A program made the position numbers and the translations under genes. DNA of 64,000 nt from Cadophora sp. MPI-SDFR-AT-0126 (Eukaryota; Ascomycota; Leotiomycetes; Helotiales; Ploettnerulaceae): the NCBI GenBank assembly GCA_020747065.1, contig JAGMVK010000010.1:558001-622000 (forward strand), written 5' to 3'. Below are positions 1 through 11,305 of the stretch, one piece after another. The number at the start of each line of letters is the position of its first letter. The stretch's first letter is position 1. Below the pieces are notes generated by a model that saw nothing but the letters and a program-made list of their open reading frames with translations, was not told the origin of the DNA and searched no databases.

Positions 1-2080
1 TTGATTCTCGCTTATCATGCATACAAGAGGTCCGAGCACACCCGCACCTCAACATCAGTAACATCAACACCACCACATCCGCAAGACCGCTATAGAAAGC
101 CAGGTCGAACATCTGCACCAATTTCTTTTATATTTAGTACAAGAAGTTGCTAGTTTAAAATGTTATATAATAGAAATCCATTCCACACCATCCAAATTAC
201 CGCACCCTGGTCTTTAACTTCAACTATACCCTAGCAGCATCATCATTCCGCGGATAAGAATCGAAAGTCCTCACCTATTACTTCCCATTCTCTTCTCCAG
301 AATATAGACATCCCATCTCTCTACACCCTCCAATAACCGCTCCAAAAGCAGCCCGCTCTCTCTCTTCTTTCTCGCCAAGCCCTCAAACCAAAGCCATCCT
401 AACAACTCCAACAACCTCACCCCACCACACCCCACATCCACAAAATCCCACCTCTACACTTCAAATTCCCAAAACGTCAAATTCCCTCTCAAATTCCCAC
501 ATTCTACTTCTTAAAAGACCAAACAAGAGAAAACCGTACACCGTACACCGTTCATCCTTCTTCCAAACACCTTCCTACATCTAGCTACCTCACAAATGCG
601 CCAAACAGACAGACAAACAAGCCAGGTATGTATATATATTAAACGCAGCTAACATGTACCGGCACCGACCAACTCCATGACATGACGTGTCACCCCTATA
701 TCCCTTCCCTCCTCTCAATATAGCAGACCAGGACCAAGACTATTCCTCTAAGGAATTTTCATTTGTCTATTTAATACATACACAACCGAACCAGTCTCTC
801 CAAACAAAATAAGTGATTAACCCTTCAACTTCCATTCCACTCTCACGTCTCACAACGACCACTCTGCTCTACACTCTTTAGGGATACATGCACCAATTAG
901 CCACACTCCCCAGTACTGCTTATGTCATACGCAATCAAGTCTCGATACAGGTCACGGGCGAGATGCCAGAAAGGGGTAGGTCTTGGTCACGGGTGTACAA
1001 ATGTCTCACTCACAGTGCCTTGAAATGCTCGAGGGGGGGTGGTGTGTGATCATGCCTCACTCCACTCCTACCACACTCTCTCCCCCATCCTAACCCATTT
1101 ATTCCCACCAGCTTTCCCTCTAAACCACAAAAAGGCATACCCTACCCCATTCTCTCCCAAAAAGGAAGTATCCTCTCGCTTTCCACCACTCAGATCACAG
1201 ATCCCACAAGCCCAAAAGGGCAAAGACGGTAGAAAAAGGGTATAAATCTCATGGCATTCTCGTACTAAAACAGTCTGTATGTTTTCTGGATATCAAAAAC
1301 CCGCACTACCACCTCCCACCACCAACCAAGATCAGAATAGCGAGGAAAAAGCCAAAGCAAGCCAGTCCCAAAGAAGTAAGAATCCTACCCCCGAACAGCC
1401 ATAAACCACCCCAAAGAAGCATAGGGGAAAAGTAGAAATTGCAGAAATGGAAAAATGAGCGCGGTGGTCCTCGCATCCACTCCCTTCCAAGGCCAAGTGG
1501 AGATCCCCTGTCTCTACCGTCGGATCTCATCGCACGGAGTACACTAGCTAGGTAGGAGAGCCACACACGCTTCGCACCACTCCACTCCTGGCGCTTCTGC
1601 CACCAGGACCACAGACCAGTACAGGCACCTCCCCTCCCTCCCGCCCGTCCCGAGCACAGGGGAAGCACGCGAGACTCTGCCGGCTCATGCAAGTCATGGC
1701 CAGCACGCACAGCACACGCACACGCACACACTTGCAGCTCGTTCCCGCGGGCCGCAGCAGTGGAACACCAGTCGATCTCAGCCGTCCAATCATAAGCTCA
1801 TAAGCGGTCGTAGCAGGACAAGGAAAAAAACGCCGCCGCAGCTAAAAGCAGCAGGCAGGCAGGTACAGTGTGGGGTGAGGTGTGGTATGGCCGCCCGCGG
1901 TTATTAGCCGCTGGATCTCGCCTGCCTCGCCTATGGATCTGACCCGACCTGAACCTGACTGCCGGGTTGTTGATGTACATGAAAATTAGAAAACAAGACA
2001 GGGGTAAGCGACGACGACAACAGACTGCCGAATTCGGAAATTTTGCGGTAGTTTGATAGGAAAAGATGAAAAAGCAGAAT
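1..2080. other. Gene-free stretch at the left edge
   Basis: I see no supportable gene here. The + strand is rich in C and A with many CCCA/CTCC runs, as in fungal untranslated or promoter DNA. A short tandem of CGTACAC lies near 535-552 and a CA-rich run near 1700-1730. Open frames on both strands are short, low in complexity and have no recognisable family. It may hold the 3' flank of KXD1 and regulatory DNA of a gene outside the window. Confidence 0.6.
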
Positions 2081-2758
2081 TTAGTATTCTGGTGATGGGT
2101 AGCGCGCGCGAGCTTGTTTGTATTCCTTGGGGTGTTTGCGGGAAGCTTTTGTCTTCAGTGTTCTGAAAATTGATGTCAGCTAGATTCTGTGATTACGCGA
2201 GAAAATGAAAGTCGTGAAATAAGCTGGTGACTTACGAGACGCGCTTTTGTGTCCACTCCAAATCTCTCTTGACTTCCTTCGCATCTTGGTAGCCTTCAGC
2301 CAATCTGGCTCTTGACTTCGCAATGCGCTGTTGTGCAAGTGCCTGCAAATCGAGAAGTTCCCGGTGCTTCGCATTCAGCAATCCAGATCTGTTTACATTG
2401 TCAGAAAATGTCAAGTGCTCGCGGGGAGGAAAACTTACGTTTGTGTCTGAACAGCCAAAGTGCGATCAAGAGGAAGAGGATCAAATGTGCTCGCAAAGCG
2501 ATCTTGCATGTATTCTTGCATATCGACGCCGTTGGCAGAAGAAGTGCTGTCGTACTCGCCACTCGCACTTCCTGCGTAGCTACTGGATGTTGCAGAGTAT
2601 GCGGAATTGCCCATGTGAGAACCGGTTGTGACTGACTCAGGAGCCTCAGGAGGTGAAACTGAGTAGCCGTGATGCTGAGGAGTGTAGTATTGCTGACCCT
2701 TGTGGGGAACAGCCATGGGGAGGGAGGTGGTCTGGTAATAACTCGATTGGTAGGCCAT
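2081..2758 (-). CDS. KXD1: KxDL-domain protein, BLOC-1-like complex subunit KXD1
   Basis: Three exons on the minus strand (2758-2439, 2388-2236, 2162-2081) join to 184 residues. The first intron runs GTAAGT...ACAG and the second GTAAGT...TCAG, and both joins keep the frame. The start is the ATG at 2758 (MAYQSSYY), the usual opening of the fungal family as I recall it; a 30-codon open extension upstream is low in complexity. The N-terminal ~100 residues are rich in Ser, Tyr and Gln and look disordered. The conserved part is the C-terminal ~80 residues with HRELLDLQALAQQRIAKSRA and KEVKRDLEWTQKRV, a charged helical KxDL-type region. In yeast Kxd1 belongs to the BLOC-1 complex of endosomes, which helps endosomal maturation and Rab5-type GTPase cycling. 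Identity rests on remembered family similarity, without a search. Confidence 0.82.
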
Positions 2759-4764
2759 GATGAATGATGTAATGTCAAACGACAACGATGTAGTGGGAAG
2801 TAGAGAAGTTTGTGAGGCGGTAAGTAATGTGAGTGTGTGTAGAGACAAACGTCAAGTAAAGGTAAGAGTATGTGTCAGAGAGGAGTTGAAGTGAAGTGTA
2901 GTGAGGTTCTGTTTGTAAGACAAACGGTTTGTAGTAGGAAGAATTCTGAGAGTGAAGTGCAAACGGATGGAAAGGAAAGAGGAAATAAAACTCTCAAGAC
3001 GGTCACTCGACCTCCCTTTTATACCTCTGAGAAGGACCTTCTCGCTAGAGAATCTGCCAACCATCGGGGGGAATGGATTTGACCCCTTCATCCTCCCTCC
3101 GTATCTCTCTTCTCTCTGACCCCGCTCGAGGAAGGAGAAGATAGGCTGATCAGCCGTGGTTTTCCTGCCTAGACCCATAGCTCCAACGTCTCCGATCCGC
3201 GCTCCCGCCCTCTCTGGTTTGTCCCATCCGGCATCCAAGCCTGCAAGAGGAGGACGATGGGGTGATCCCTGGAGTTCTGGCTTACGCACCCGGCGCGGAT
3301 TGGCCTAGACGGCAGTTTCTATTGCTCAGAGATAACCGTCATTCCATTGCATGTGCCGAAGTGCGTTTGGATTGGTGGGATAGGAGGGAGAGGGGGCTTT
3401 TTCGAGCTCGTTCGTAGCAGGAATTTTAACACCCCGCCGAGGAAGGACGCCTTTGATACGGAACAAACGAGCAAGCGCGCTGGGACTAGTGCGGGGCAAA
3501 AGCAGCAAGCAGTCACGGCACGGTGGGGGGGCGATGGCGAGGATAAGATGTGGTAGCATAGTAAGATCTGGCTGGTTGTCGTGGGTAGTGTTGGACAGAG
3601 TGGATGAGCGAAGTCGATGTTGGGCTGAGATGCATATGTAAGGTTGACGATGTATGTGAGCGAGCGAGGATGGATGGATTGAGTTGGATGATGCTCGACT
3701 TTTTGTGCGTTGTCAGAGACAGGCGAAATTTTTGGACTGGCTGGCTGGCTGCACTGCGCTGCTGCACTGCACCACCCCTGCACCAAATGACGACCCCTCC
3801 ACCCCTCCATCCACCCCTCCATTTGGCGTGGGCCTGACTTTGACTGACTTGACTGGGTATCTATCCAGGGCTGCCCAAACGAACGAACTCTCATAGAACT
3901 TCCATGACCCAACCCGACCCAACTATCGACCAGTCTCCTGCTAGTCATCGATCACAGGATGCACCCGAGCTGCGGGCCTTCCACTAGACCTCACTCATCG
4001 GCCATCCATCCAGGGGTGGGATGGACTGGACTGGAAGTCAGAAAAATAATAAATTTGAAAAAGTCCTACTGGTCAGTCCTGTCACTACTGTCAGTGGTAT
4101 TCATCCAGCCATCCTTGCACGACATCCTGGTCCGAGGGGTACTCGGTAAGCCAGATCAAGAATCAAAACAACTGCTCTTCTTCAGTGGTCGGCTCTCTTC
4201 ATCCAGTCAATGCCATGAGAGTGACAGTGACACGCATATCTTCAGCCTACCTACCTTGTCATGTCATGTCTACCATGTCTCCGACAACCGGGAGAATCTC
4301 CTGCAGCAGCAGCAGGAAGAAAAATTAAAAGAGCCCGCAAGCTGTTATGCGATTCTAACGGTGCAGTGCGCAACGTCGCAGCCGAACGTTGTAGGGCAGG
4401 GCTGTGAATGGATGGAGGACAGCATCGGAACCAATGGCGCTCATAAGGCGAAAAAAGCGTCGCCGTTGAAGAGGCAAGGCAAGGCAGTTTGGCAGATCGG
4501 AAACACTCCCTTGGCCCTACCATATCCATGCTCATTTCATAGGCAGGTAGGTAAGCAAGTCAGATCAGAATCTGCTGCATGACCAGCGAATCTCCACATG
4601 CTTCTGCTTCTGCATCTTCTGAATCTGCAGTGGACTAGAGCTAAAGGAGAGGGGGGCATTATTCCTGTATTTGGATTACTCTAGTGTGTGTGCGCTATCT
4701 GTGCCACCAAACGCCTATTCTCCTGTAGTTGCAATATAGCCCTCGGGGAATTACTCATGTCCAT
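2759..4764. other. Intergenic stretch between KXD1 and DGK1
   Basis: About 2 kb upstream of KXD1 and downstream of DGK1. It contains the KXD1 promoter and repetitive words such as GGATGGACTGGACTGGA near 4020 and CTGCAGCAGCAGCAGG near 4300. Overlapping open frames at 3319-3948 (-) and 3959-4582 (+) have no recognisable domain and I do not call them genes. Confidence 0.5.
3015..3023 (-). promoter_or_regulatory. Probable TATA box of KXD1
   Basis: Read on the minus strand the sequence is TATAAAAGG, about 260 bases upstream of the KXD1 start codon. It is a good match to the TATA consensus. It would imply a 5' untranslated region of about 230 bases; no transcript data are available. Confidence 0.4.
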
Positions 4765-5946
4765 CTAGCCAAAGATCCTCAAGAAGCCCCACATCCCTAT
4801 CCCGCTGAGAACTGGTATCGTCAAGTTGTCATCCCATCCAAAGATATCAACAACCTCACTTGCTGATGCCACAAATCCTGTCCATAAACTCATTACACCC
4901 AAAGCCAATCCACCTGAAATGCTGGCTTTTCCAAGGCTCAGACCAAGGTTGTTTCTGACGGCGGCTGGAAGACTCAAGGTTCCTGTATACATAAAAGGCC
5001 AGTTGATGTCATCAACAAAAGGGCCAGTTCGTGGGGCTAACCAACCCCAAAATACAGCTGCGGTGATCACACCCACAGCAAACGCCGCCAGAGAACCTGC
5101 CAACGACTTGCCGCGTCTGATCCGAGGCGTATAACGTCCGTACGCTCGTCCGATTGTACTAGCCGCTGTATCACACCAGCTGAGAAGAAGGATTCCCATG
5201 ACTCCGACGTCCTTGGGGAAGAACCCGAGAACAATCCAAGCACCGAGAAGATACCAGATGACTCCGTTCCACCCAGCATACTCGGTTTCCCGCATAAGAG
5301 CGCCCAAAACACGAACATAAAATCGATTTAGTGCAGGGTATGTGTGTCGTAGATAGTCGGTAGCCGCGATTGGGATGAGTGCCGACATCAGATAAGGAGT
5401 GATGGCATTTGTCTGAACCCCAGAAACGTAGAGCCAAATAGTGAAGAATCCAATAGATACGTGCAATACTTTTCTTGGTACTTCGTGTCGATGTACAAAA
5501 GATCGCCAGTGTCTATGGATGGGGATCAGGCCAAGCGGACTCGGACTTCGACTGATGTCCCTCCAACTCCAGCCTGAATTTGCGCTCGTGGGCGAGAGAT
5601 GACCATTTATCGCAGCTGCATGTCCATTCCCATTTGGCGTCAGAGACGGCGGTTTTGTCGCGGGTGCTGTTGCTGGCTTCGAGGACGTGAGGCCGGAGAT
5701 CTTTCGCGCTCTCATGGGGCTCCGACTCCTTGACCTTGCCCTTCTCAGCTCAGCGCTCACATCTTCGTCATCCTCGTTGATCTCCTCATCTATCGGCGCC
5801 TCAGATGCTGCCTGTTTCTTCTTTGCGGATCTCGTGACTGGTCCAAAATATCCTTCCTGCGAGGCTTCGCGACTTTCGGAGGGTGTTGGTGAAGGCGAAA
5901 TGACTCTCGGAGTTGCCGGAATGGGATTTGACGACGAGCGTGACAT
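4765..5946 (-). CDS. DGK1: CTP-dependent diacylglycerol kinase, Dgk1-type
   Basis: A single exon of 393 residues from the ATG at 5946 (MSRSSSNP). In yeast Dgk1 uses CTP to phosphorylate diacylglycerol to phosphatidate at the endoplasmic reticulum and nuclear envelope, opposing the phosphatase Pah1. The first ~150 residues are polar, rich in Ser, Pro and Arg (RSRSRSPMRARK), and probably disordered. The remaining ~240 residues form several membrane helices, with HEVPRKVLHVSIGFF opening the CTP-transferase-like core and the conserved LLSWCDTAASTIGRAYGR followed by RRGKSLAGSLAAF, the features shared by dolichol kinase, Dgk1 and phytol kinase. The size and charged N-terminus favour Dgk1 over dolichol kinase, which has many more helices. 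The frame stays open for another 101 codons upstream to 6249, so a longer start cannot be excluded. Confidence 0.85.
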   Translation of the reverse strand: MSRSSSNPIPATPRVISPSPTPSESREASQEGYFGPVTRSAKKKQAASEAPIDEEINEDDEDVSAELRRARSRSRSPMRARKISGLTSSKPATAPATKPPSLTPNGNGHAAAINGHLSPTSANSGWSWRDISRSPSPLGLIPIHRHWRSFVHRHEVPRKVLHVSIGFFTIWLYVSGVQTNAITPYLMSALIPIAATDYLRHTYPALNRFYVRVLGALMRETEYAGWNGVIWYLLGAWIVLGFFPKDVGVMGILLLSWCDTAASTIGRAYGRYTPRIRRGKSLAGSLAAFAVGVITAAVFWGWLAPRTGPFVDDINWPFMYTGTLSLPAAVRNNLGLSLGKASISGGLALGVMSLWTGFVASASEVVDIFGWDDNLTIPVLSGIGMWGFLRIFG

Positions 5947-6804
5947 GGTGAAAGGTGGAAGGGAGGGCATTCGAATAGAGCCCGTAAATTGACGTGCGAC
6001 TTTTGCGAGTCGAAAAAGCCAGCGTGGAGGGGTGGAGTGGAGATATTGGTCTTTGCGTGAAGCGCGTATTGTGACGGGAGGACGGCCAGACGAGGCTATC
6101 GGGTCCAACAAAGAGTGGTTGGCACAGAAGAACTGCGCTTCATCGTTGGAGGGAGATATGGTGACTCTCTTTGCGCCGTTGACCTGGCACACAGTGTGAA
6201 GGTTGGTGGTGGTTGTAAATGACGAAGGTCTCACTTCCACGAGGAACATTTTCCTGTTGCTGGCATTTTAGGTAAGCACGCGACAGACCGGGTCAACATC
6301 ACACGTGTACTTTTGACATTTGAGCCCTCTACAGGAATAGAAAGTAAAGGTTGAAGTTGATAAGTAGTGTTTCAAGGTAGTATTTCAGGCTTTTATTGCC
6401 AGTTTATCATCAGAATCAGGGCATTTTTTGAAACAAGAGGTATCAGAGATGGTCAAAAGTGCCTTTACAGGAAGTCTGAAAACATGGGTCTAGAATCTAG
6501 CGAGTATCATTGGTCAGCATTTTGTCGTCTTCTGGGATGCGGGATTCGTGCTATCTGAGGGTATATGATGCCTATGAGTATCTCCGGATAGAATATTCCG
6601 CTTTGCCTTCGTACAACCAAATCGAAAGCACTGATCTGTTGTCCATAAGAGCTGTCCCAGGCTTCACCTGAGCTGGACGGGACGCGGCAAGGATTTTCGA
6701 AAATTCCGGTATCTTGGCGCGCTAGGAGATAACGATAACAGGCGCATGAGAAATTATTCTGAAGGTCGATCAGCTTGAGAACAGGAAGGACAACTTGATA
6801 CACC
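5947..6804. other. Divergent promoter region of DGK1 and SPB4
   Basis: This stretch lies between two genes transcribed away from each other and should hold both promoters. The left 303 bases stay open in the DGK1 frame. No clear TATA box is seen for either gene, which suits housekeeping genes. Confidence 0.5.
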
Positions 6805-8725
6805 ATGGCTCCAGATACCGACAAGAAGAAAGACCCCAGAGCTTGGGACGCTCTGACTCCTCCACTGGCGGAATGGATTCTGGATGCCATTACCGCCATG
6901 GGCTTTAGCAGAATGACACCCGTTCAAGCTTCGACCATTCCCCTCTTCATGGGCAACAAAGATGTCGTAGTCGAGGTAAACTCTTCCAATGCCTCTAAAA
7001 GGTCCCCATACTTATCATCTATAGGCTGTAACTGGCAGTGGAAAAACTCTAGCATTTTTAATCCCTGTAGTTGAGAAGTTGTTGCGGTTAGAAGAACCCA
7101 TCAAGAAGCACCATGTAGGCGCAATAATCGTATCGCCAACACGAGAACTCGCAACGCAGATACACTCCGTCCTTCTGACACTATTGGGCTTCCATCAGCC
7201 ATCTGCGGAAGTATTGCAGCCATTGGAAGAAGGCGAAAAGAGGAAGCTTTCTTCTACTCTCAGTGTCGTACCACAACTTCTACTTGGCGGAACCACGACT
7301 CCGGCACAAGACTTGAGCAGATTCCTGAAGAACAGCCCGAACCTCCTGATATCTACGCCCGGAAGGCTACTTGAGTTGCTATCTTCTCCGCATGTACATT
7401 GCCCGCAATCTTCTTTCGAAGTGTTGGTTCTAGACGAAGCAGACAGACTACTTGATCTAGGATTCAAGGACGACTTACAAAAGATACTTGGCCGGTTACC
7501 GAAGCAAAGACGAACAGGACTATTCAGTGCGAGTGTGAGCGAGGCTGTCGGAGAGATCGTGAGAGTTGGGTTGAGAAATCCAGTGAAGATTGCCGTCAAA
7601 GTGAAGAGCGCATCTGGGGACGACAAGCGAACGCCTGCAAGTTTACAAATGGCATACCTACTGACACCCCCGACACACAAATTTCCGGCTCTTCTATCGC
7701 TTCTGTCTCAGTTGGATCCTACACCCCAAAAGAGCATTGTATATCTCTCCACTTGCGCAGCCGTCGATTATTTCCAGCACATCCTCTCCGCACTCCTCCC
7801 GCAGCAATTCACCCTCATCCCACTGCATGGTAAACATCCACCAAACGTCCGACAGAGGAATTTCGCAAAATACATCACAACAGTCACACCTTCTATCCTT
7901 CTTACCACAGACGTAGCAGCACGCGGCCTCGACATCCCTCAAGTCGACCTAGTTGTACAAATCGACCCTCCCTCGGACCCCAAGGTCTTCCTCCACCGCT
8001 GCGGCCGAGCAGGTCGAGCCGGACGAAAAGGATTGAGCGTGATCTTTCTGCAGCCAGGCCGAGAAGAAGACTACGTTCCCTTCCTCGAAGTCCGCAAGAC
8101 GCCTATTACACCTCTTAAAAAACCAGTGATCACAATCACCGACGATGACGCGGCCCTCGTAACCGCCAAAATGCGCAAAGAAGTTCTGGCCGATCGAGCC
8201 CTCTACGACAAGGGCCAACGTGCCTTCGTCAGCTGGGTAAAAGCATACTCGAAGCACCAAGCCAGCAGTATTTTCCGTGTCGCGGATCTCGAATGGACGG
8301 AGCTAGGTAATGCATGGGGCTTAGTCCGACTGCCCAAGATGCCAGAGCTGAAGAAATGGGAAGGCGATAAGACTTTAGGCGTGAAGCTCAATCTGTCAGA
8401 GTATGAGTATAAAGATAAGGTTCGAGAGAAGGCCAGGAGAGTAGCGATGGAAGAAGAGAAAAATAAAGCGCCGTATGTGCCTAGCGAGGAGGTGTTGCGG
8501 AAGCGGAAAGAGAGGGAGGCGTGGAGTCATAAGCATGAGCAGCAGGATGTCAAGGAGATGAGGAGGGAGAAGAAGAAGAGGAGGAAGGAGGCGGAGAGGT
8601 TAGAGGGTATGACTGAGGAGGAAAGAAAGAAGGAGGCAGAATTGCAGGCTTTGATTGAGCAGGTTAGGAAGAAGAATTTGGAGGAGCAGAAGAAGGCCGA
8701 GGCAGATTTCGAGGGATTTGACTGA
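6805..8725 (+). CDS. SPB4: ATP-dependent rRNA helicase Spb4 (DEAD box)
   Basis: Two exons (6805-6975 and 7025-8725) join across a 49-base intron to 623 residues. Spb4 is a nucleolar DEAD-box RNA helicase for maturation of 27S pre-rRNA and the 60S ribosomal subunit. The Q-motif region [18 protein letters not shown] is in exon 1. The Walker A motif AVTGSGKT (residues 58-65) starts exactly at exon 2. Then follow [15 protein letters not shown], the DEAD motif at 194-197, FSAS in place of the usual [12 protein letters not shown], and HRCGRAGR at about 381-388. The C-terminal ~150 residues are strongly basic and coiled ([24 protein letters not shown]), as in Spb4. The N-terminal [16 protein letters not shown] also fits Spb4 better than other DEAD-box families. 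The 3' end converges with the next gene, 261 bases away. Confidence 0.92.
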
Positions 8726-8986
8726 TTTGGCAGATGTCCCTGTCGCCGAAATTCTATCTCAAAGATCACGTATGAAATACGAGACTTTCTCCTGTATGTC
8801 ACGATCAGATTTAGGAGGTCATTTTCAGGACAAAAGAACCTTTGCCAAGCTCTGTCTTGAAATCTGTCAGGCTCACTTTAATGCTGATTTCTGGTCTGCC
8901 GGGTATCTTATCCTTCATTTGATTTCTCAACCGCCTCTTTAAGCCATATCAACCTCAAACCCAAGGTTTGGTCACTCAGGACCCCT

Positions 8987-9976
8987 TCACGCTCTACTCG
9001 GATGCTCCAACCACGATCCCACCGGCTCCAAACCTCTCTCCCTCTCCAAAGCTGCCCAAGGATTAAGGCTGAAAGATATATCATAGTACCCCAAGTACCA
9101 CTTCTCGTTCCGCTCTCCCCTCCCAGAATTGCCATTCCTATGACCATGTCCAGTCCTGGAGCTCCCAGCCTCACTCCTCGGCCCACTGGAGCCACCTCCT
9201 GAACTAAAACCACCCTGCATATACGCTGCATTAGCAGACCCGGTACCAAAAATAGCAGCGCCTCTAGTTGGCAAGTCTTTCGATGGTGGCGGGGGAGGCG
9301 ACAACATATTTGGCGGTCCCGTGTATGAGGATTTCCCGGGGGGCGCTGGTGGATTGATGTCGTTGCTGGGAGGTGGAGGGGCAGAGCCTATACTCTGCAG
9401 AATAGCATCAATTCGCTGTTGCATTTCTTGGGCTTCGGCTTCTGAGACGGCGTCTGGCTTTATTGGCGGAGGCTCGCTCGATTTGGGATATAAAGGTAGT
9501 CCATGTTTAGCATATAATGCAGGCATTGCCTCACTCGTATCGATATATTGTGGTCCATCCTCGTCTGCAGCAGGCGGCGTCCGACTTGTATCGATGTACT
9601 GCGGTCCCTCACCCTCACTACTATCAAGCTCCTCGCCACCTCTCATGGCCGCATTGCTTAAACGGTCATCCCCAATTATGGCTCCGCCCATCTCCTCATC
9701 GTCATCCTCGAGCTCAATCTCCTCCTCGTTCTTCACACTCCTCTCCTTCTTTTGCCCAATAACTCTCTGTTTTCCCAGCGGAATCATATTTCCACCACTG
9801 CCCGTTCCCTTCTTACCTCCCCGATCCAGCTTTTCCAGTGCTTGTCCCTCTACGAATGCGTCCGTGGTAGGGTTGAATTTTCGTTTCTTCGCGGCTGGTT
9901 TCCCACCGAAAGATGTAAAGCCCATCGCGGCAGCCATAGCGGCACCCTCAGAGTCGGATTCATAATCGGAATTCAT
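8987..9976 (-). CDS. Conserved fungal hypothetical protein with WYLGYYD C-terminal motif
   Basis: A single exon of 329 residues. I recognise it as a type of protein found across filamentous ascomycetes but know no function. It opens with an acidic stretch (MNSDYESDSEGAA), then PAAKKRKFNP, a classical basic nuclear localisation signal, and a glycine-rich GGKKGTGSGGN. Two copies of GPQYIDTS occur near residues 125 and 140. The middle is rich in Pro and Ser (PPPPPSKD). The C-terminus carries WYLGYYDISFSLNPWAALE followed by GLEPVGSWLE, rich in aromatic residues and likely the folded part. The arrangement suggests a nuclear protein; nothing in the sequence indicates an enzyme. The antisense open frame at 9321-9965 is a shadow of this gene. 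Confidence 0.75.
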   Translation of the reverse strand: MNSDYESDSEGAAMAAAMGFTSFGGKPAAKKRKFNPTTDAFVEGQALEKLDRGGKKGTGSGGNMIPLGKQRVIGQKKERSVKNEEEIELEDDDEEMGGAIIGDDRLSNAAMRGGEELDSSEGEGPQYIDTSRTPPAADEDGPQYIDTSEAMPALYAKHGLPLYPKSSEPPPIKPDAVSEAEAQEMQQRIDAILQSIGSAPPPPSNDINPPAPPGKSSYTGPPNMLSPPPPPSKDLPTRGAAIFGTGSANAAYMQGGFSSGGGSSGPRSEAGSSRTGHGHRNGNSGRGERNEKWYLGYYDISFSLNPWAALERERGLEPVGSWLEHPSRA

Positions 9977-10855
9977 ATCTGTGGTTGAGAAGAGAAGGGT
10001 TGCATGTCGGGGTGGCAGGTTGTGACATTCAATAAGACAAGGCGGACGTTCAGCCTTGTGGATGGAAGGAGTGAGTCTGAGATGCGCTAGGCTGTATTCG
10101 GAACGCTAGCAGGTGAGCTTCGACGATTGGAATTATATCACATCTTCTTCTACGTTCGCATCATTCCATTTCTGGTTTGGATTGTCCGGCGTCTTTGAAA
10201 TACTTTATCCTTTTGCATTGCTACACTATGGTACTCTTCCGTGAGGTGATCGAGTCAATGCCTCGGCTGGAACCGCTGCACCAGAAATTCGTCAGACCTC
10301 CAATTCCAACTGCGGGACTTAATGGAGGTACAAAAACGTTTCAAACATCCTCGAAATGTATAAATTGTCTCCTTAGATCCATTCAGCTACATGTCTCTTG
10401 ACCGAGGAAGAAACTTGATCAAATCAACTTTCGCTTTCAACTACGTTCCTTGGCATGTGGCCCTCTTCAAGATAAATACATAACTTCCTTCTCTACAATA
10501 AGCTGGATATTGTGTACTGACACCTCGAATAATAGCTAGAGAATAAAGTTGTCTCGAACTCCAATTTTGACACTGTGAACAACATTCAGACAGTCCAATG
10601 TGTGCGGAGAGCTTCAAAGAGTGTGTGATTGGTTTTCTAGATCCAAGTTGCAAGACGATGCTAAACGTGCCAACGTCACTCGAACCCATCTGCTAAAAGG
10701 AGAAAATCCCTTGCAATGCCACTCTACAACCAACTTCCAGCCTCCATTCATCACCCCACCTCCCATTTGAACACTTCCCCTCAACCGCCGACCACGAACT
10801 CAGCGACCGTCAGAAAAGATGATAGCGCCACTAATGCTCAAGATGTGATAGCAGC
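9977..10855. other. Intergenic stretch, no gene seen
   Basis: This lies between the start of the WYLGYYD protein gene and the stop of the small secreted protein gene, both on the minus strand. It should hold the promoter of the former near 9980-10100. Open frames in it are short and unrecognised. Confidence 0.5.
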
Positions 10856-11305
10856 CTAAACTGAGTCGAAAACGATACGGAATTGGTCACCAGTCTGAGC
10901 AATCTCAGAAGTACCATGAGTACTGGTGTCCCTGCCTCCACGAACCGTGAACAAGCTGGCTCCGGTACTCGAAGTAATAGTGAGCTCAACATCAGGCCAA
11001 TTTGCGGCGCCAGACCACCACCACTCGACTCCGAAGTTTCCGTTGTTCAGGTTGGTGACTATGGTTTGGAAGGTATATGTTCCAGCGACAACTTTATCTG
11101 CAGGCCAACCGTAGGTTTGGTCCAAGAGGACGGTTCTGGCCATGATGGCCGGGGCGTTTGGAGAGGAGTCCTCACTGGCAGTACGGACTGCAACAACCGA
11201 TACATCCCGTTCGACGATACTGACTCCGTCTTCGCTAGCCGTGGTAGTGAAGGTTGGCAAGGCAGCCACGACCGAGAGTAGACTGAGGAAACTGGCAACA
11301 CGCAT
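10856..11305 (-). CDS. Small secreted cysteine-free protein, unknown function
   Basis: A single exon of 149 residues. The N-terminus MRVASFLSLLSVVAALP is a typical signal peptide, with cleavage likely near residue 16-18. A Ser/Ala/Val-rich stretch follows, possibly a propeptide. The C-terminal ~90 residues (from LLDQTYGWPAD) look like a small beta-sheet domain with VEWWWSGAANWPDVELTI and FTVRGGRDTSTHG. There are no cysteines, which is unusual for small secreted fungal proteins and argues against a disulfide-rich effector or hydrophobin. A TATA box lies 110 bases upstream of the start. I do not recognise the family. It could be a secreted effector or a cell-surface protein; this is not decided by the sequence. 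Confidence 0.65.
   Translation of the reverse strand: MRVASFLSLLSVVAALPTFTTTASEDGVSIVERDVSVVAVRTASEDSSPNAPAIMARTVLLDQTYGWPADKVVAGTYTFQTIVTNLNNGNFGVEWWWSGAANWPDVELTITSSTGASLFTVRGGRDTSTHGTSEIAQTGDQFRIVFDSV

Noticed and set aside
1306..1731. 141-residue minus-strand open frame
   Set aside because: Low-complexity, Cys/Gly/Arg-rich composition, no family, overlapping frames on the same strand.
3319..3948. 209-residue minus-strand open frame
   Set aside because: Overlaps several other open frames on both strands and shows no domain; lies in KXD1 upstream DNA.
3959..4582. 207-residue + strand open frame
   Set aside because: No recognisable domain; composition like untranslated DNA with GCA repeats.
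9321..9965. 214-residue + strand open frame rich in Ser and Pro
   Set aside because: Exact antisense shadow of the conserved gene at 8987-9976.
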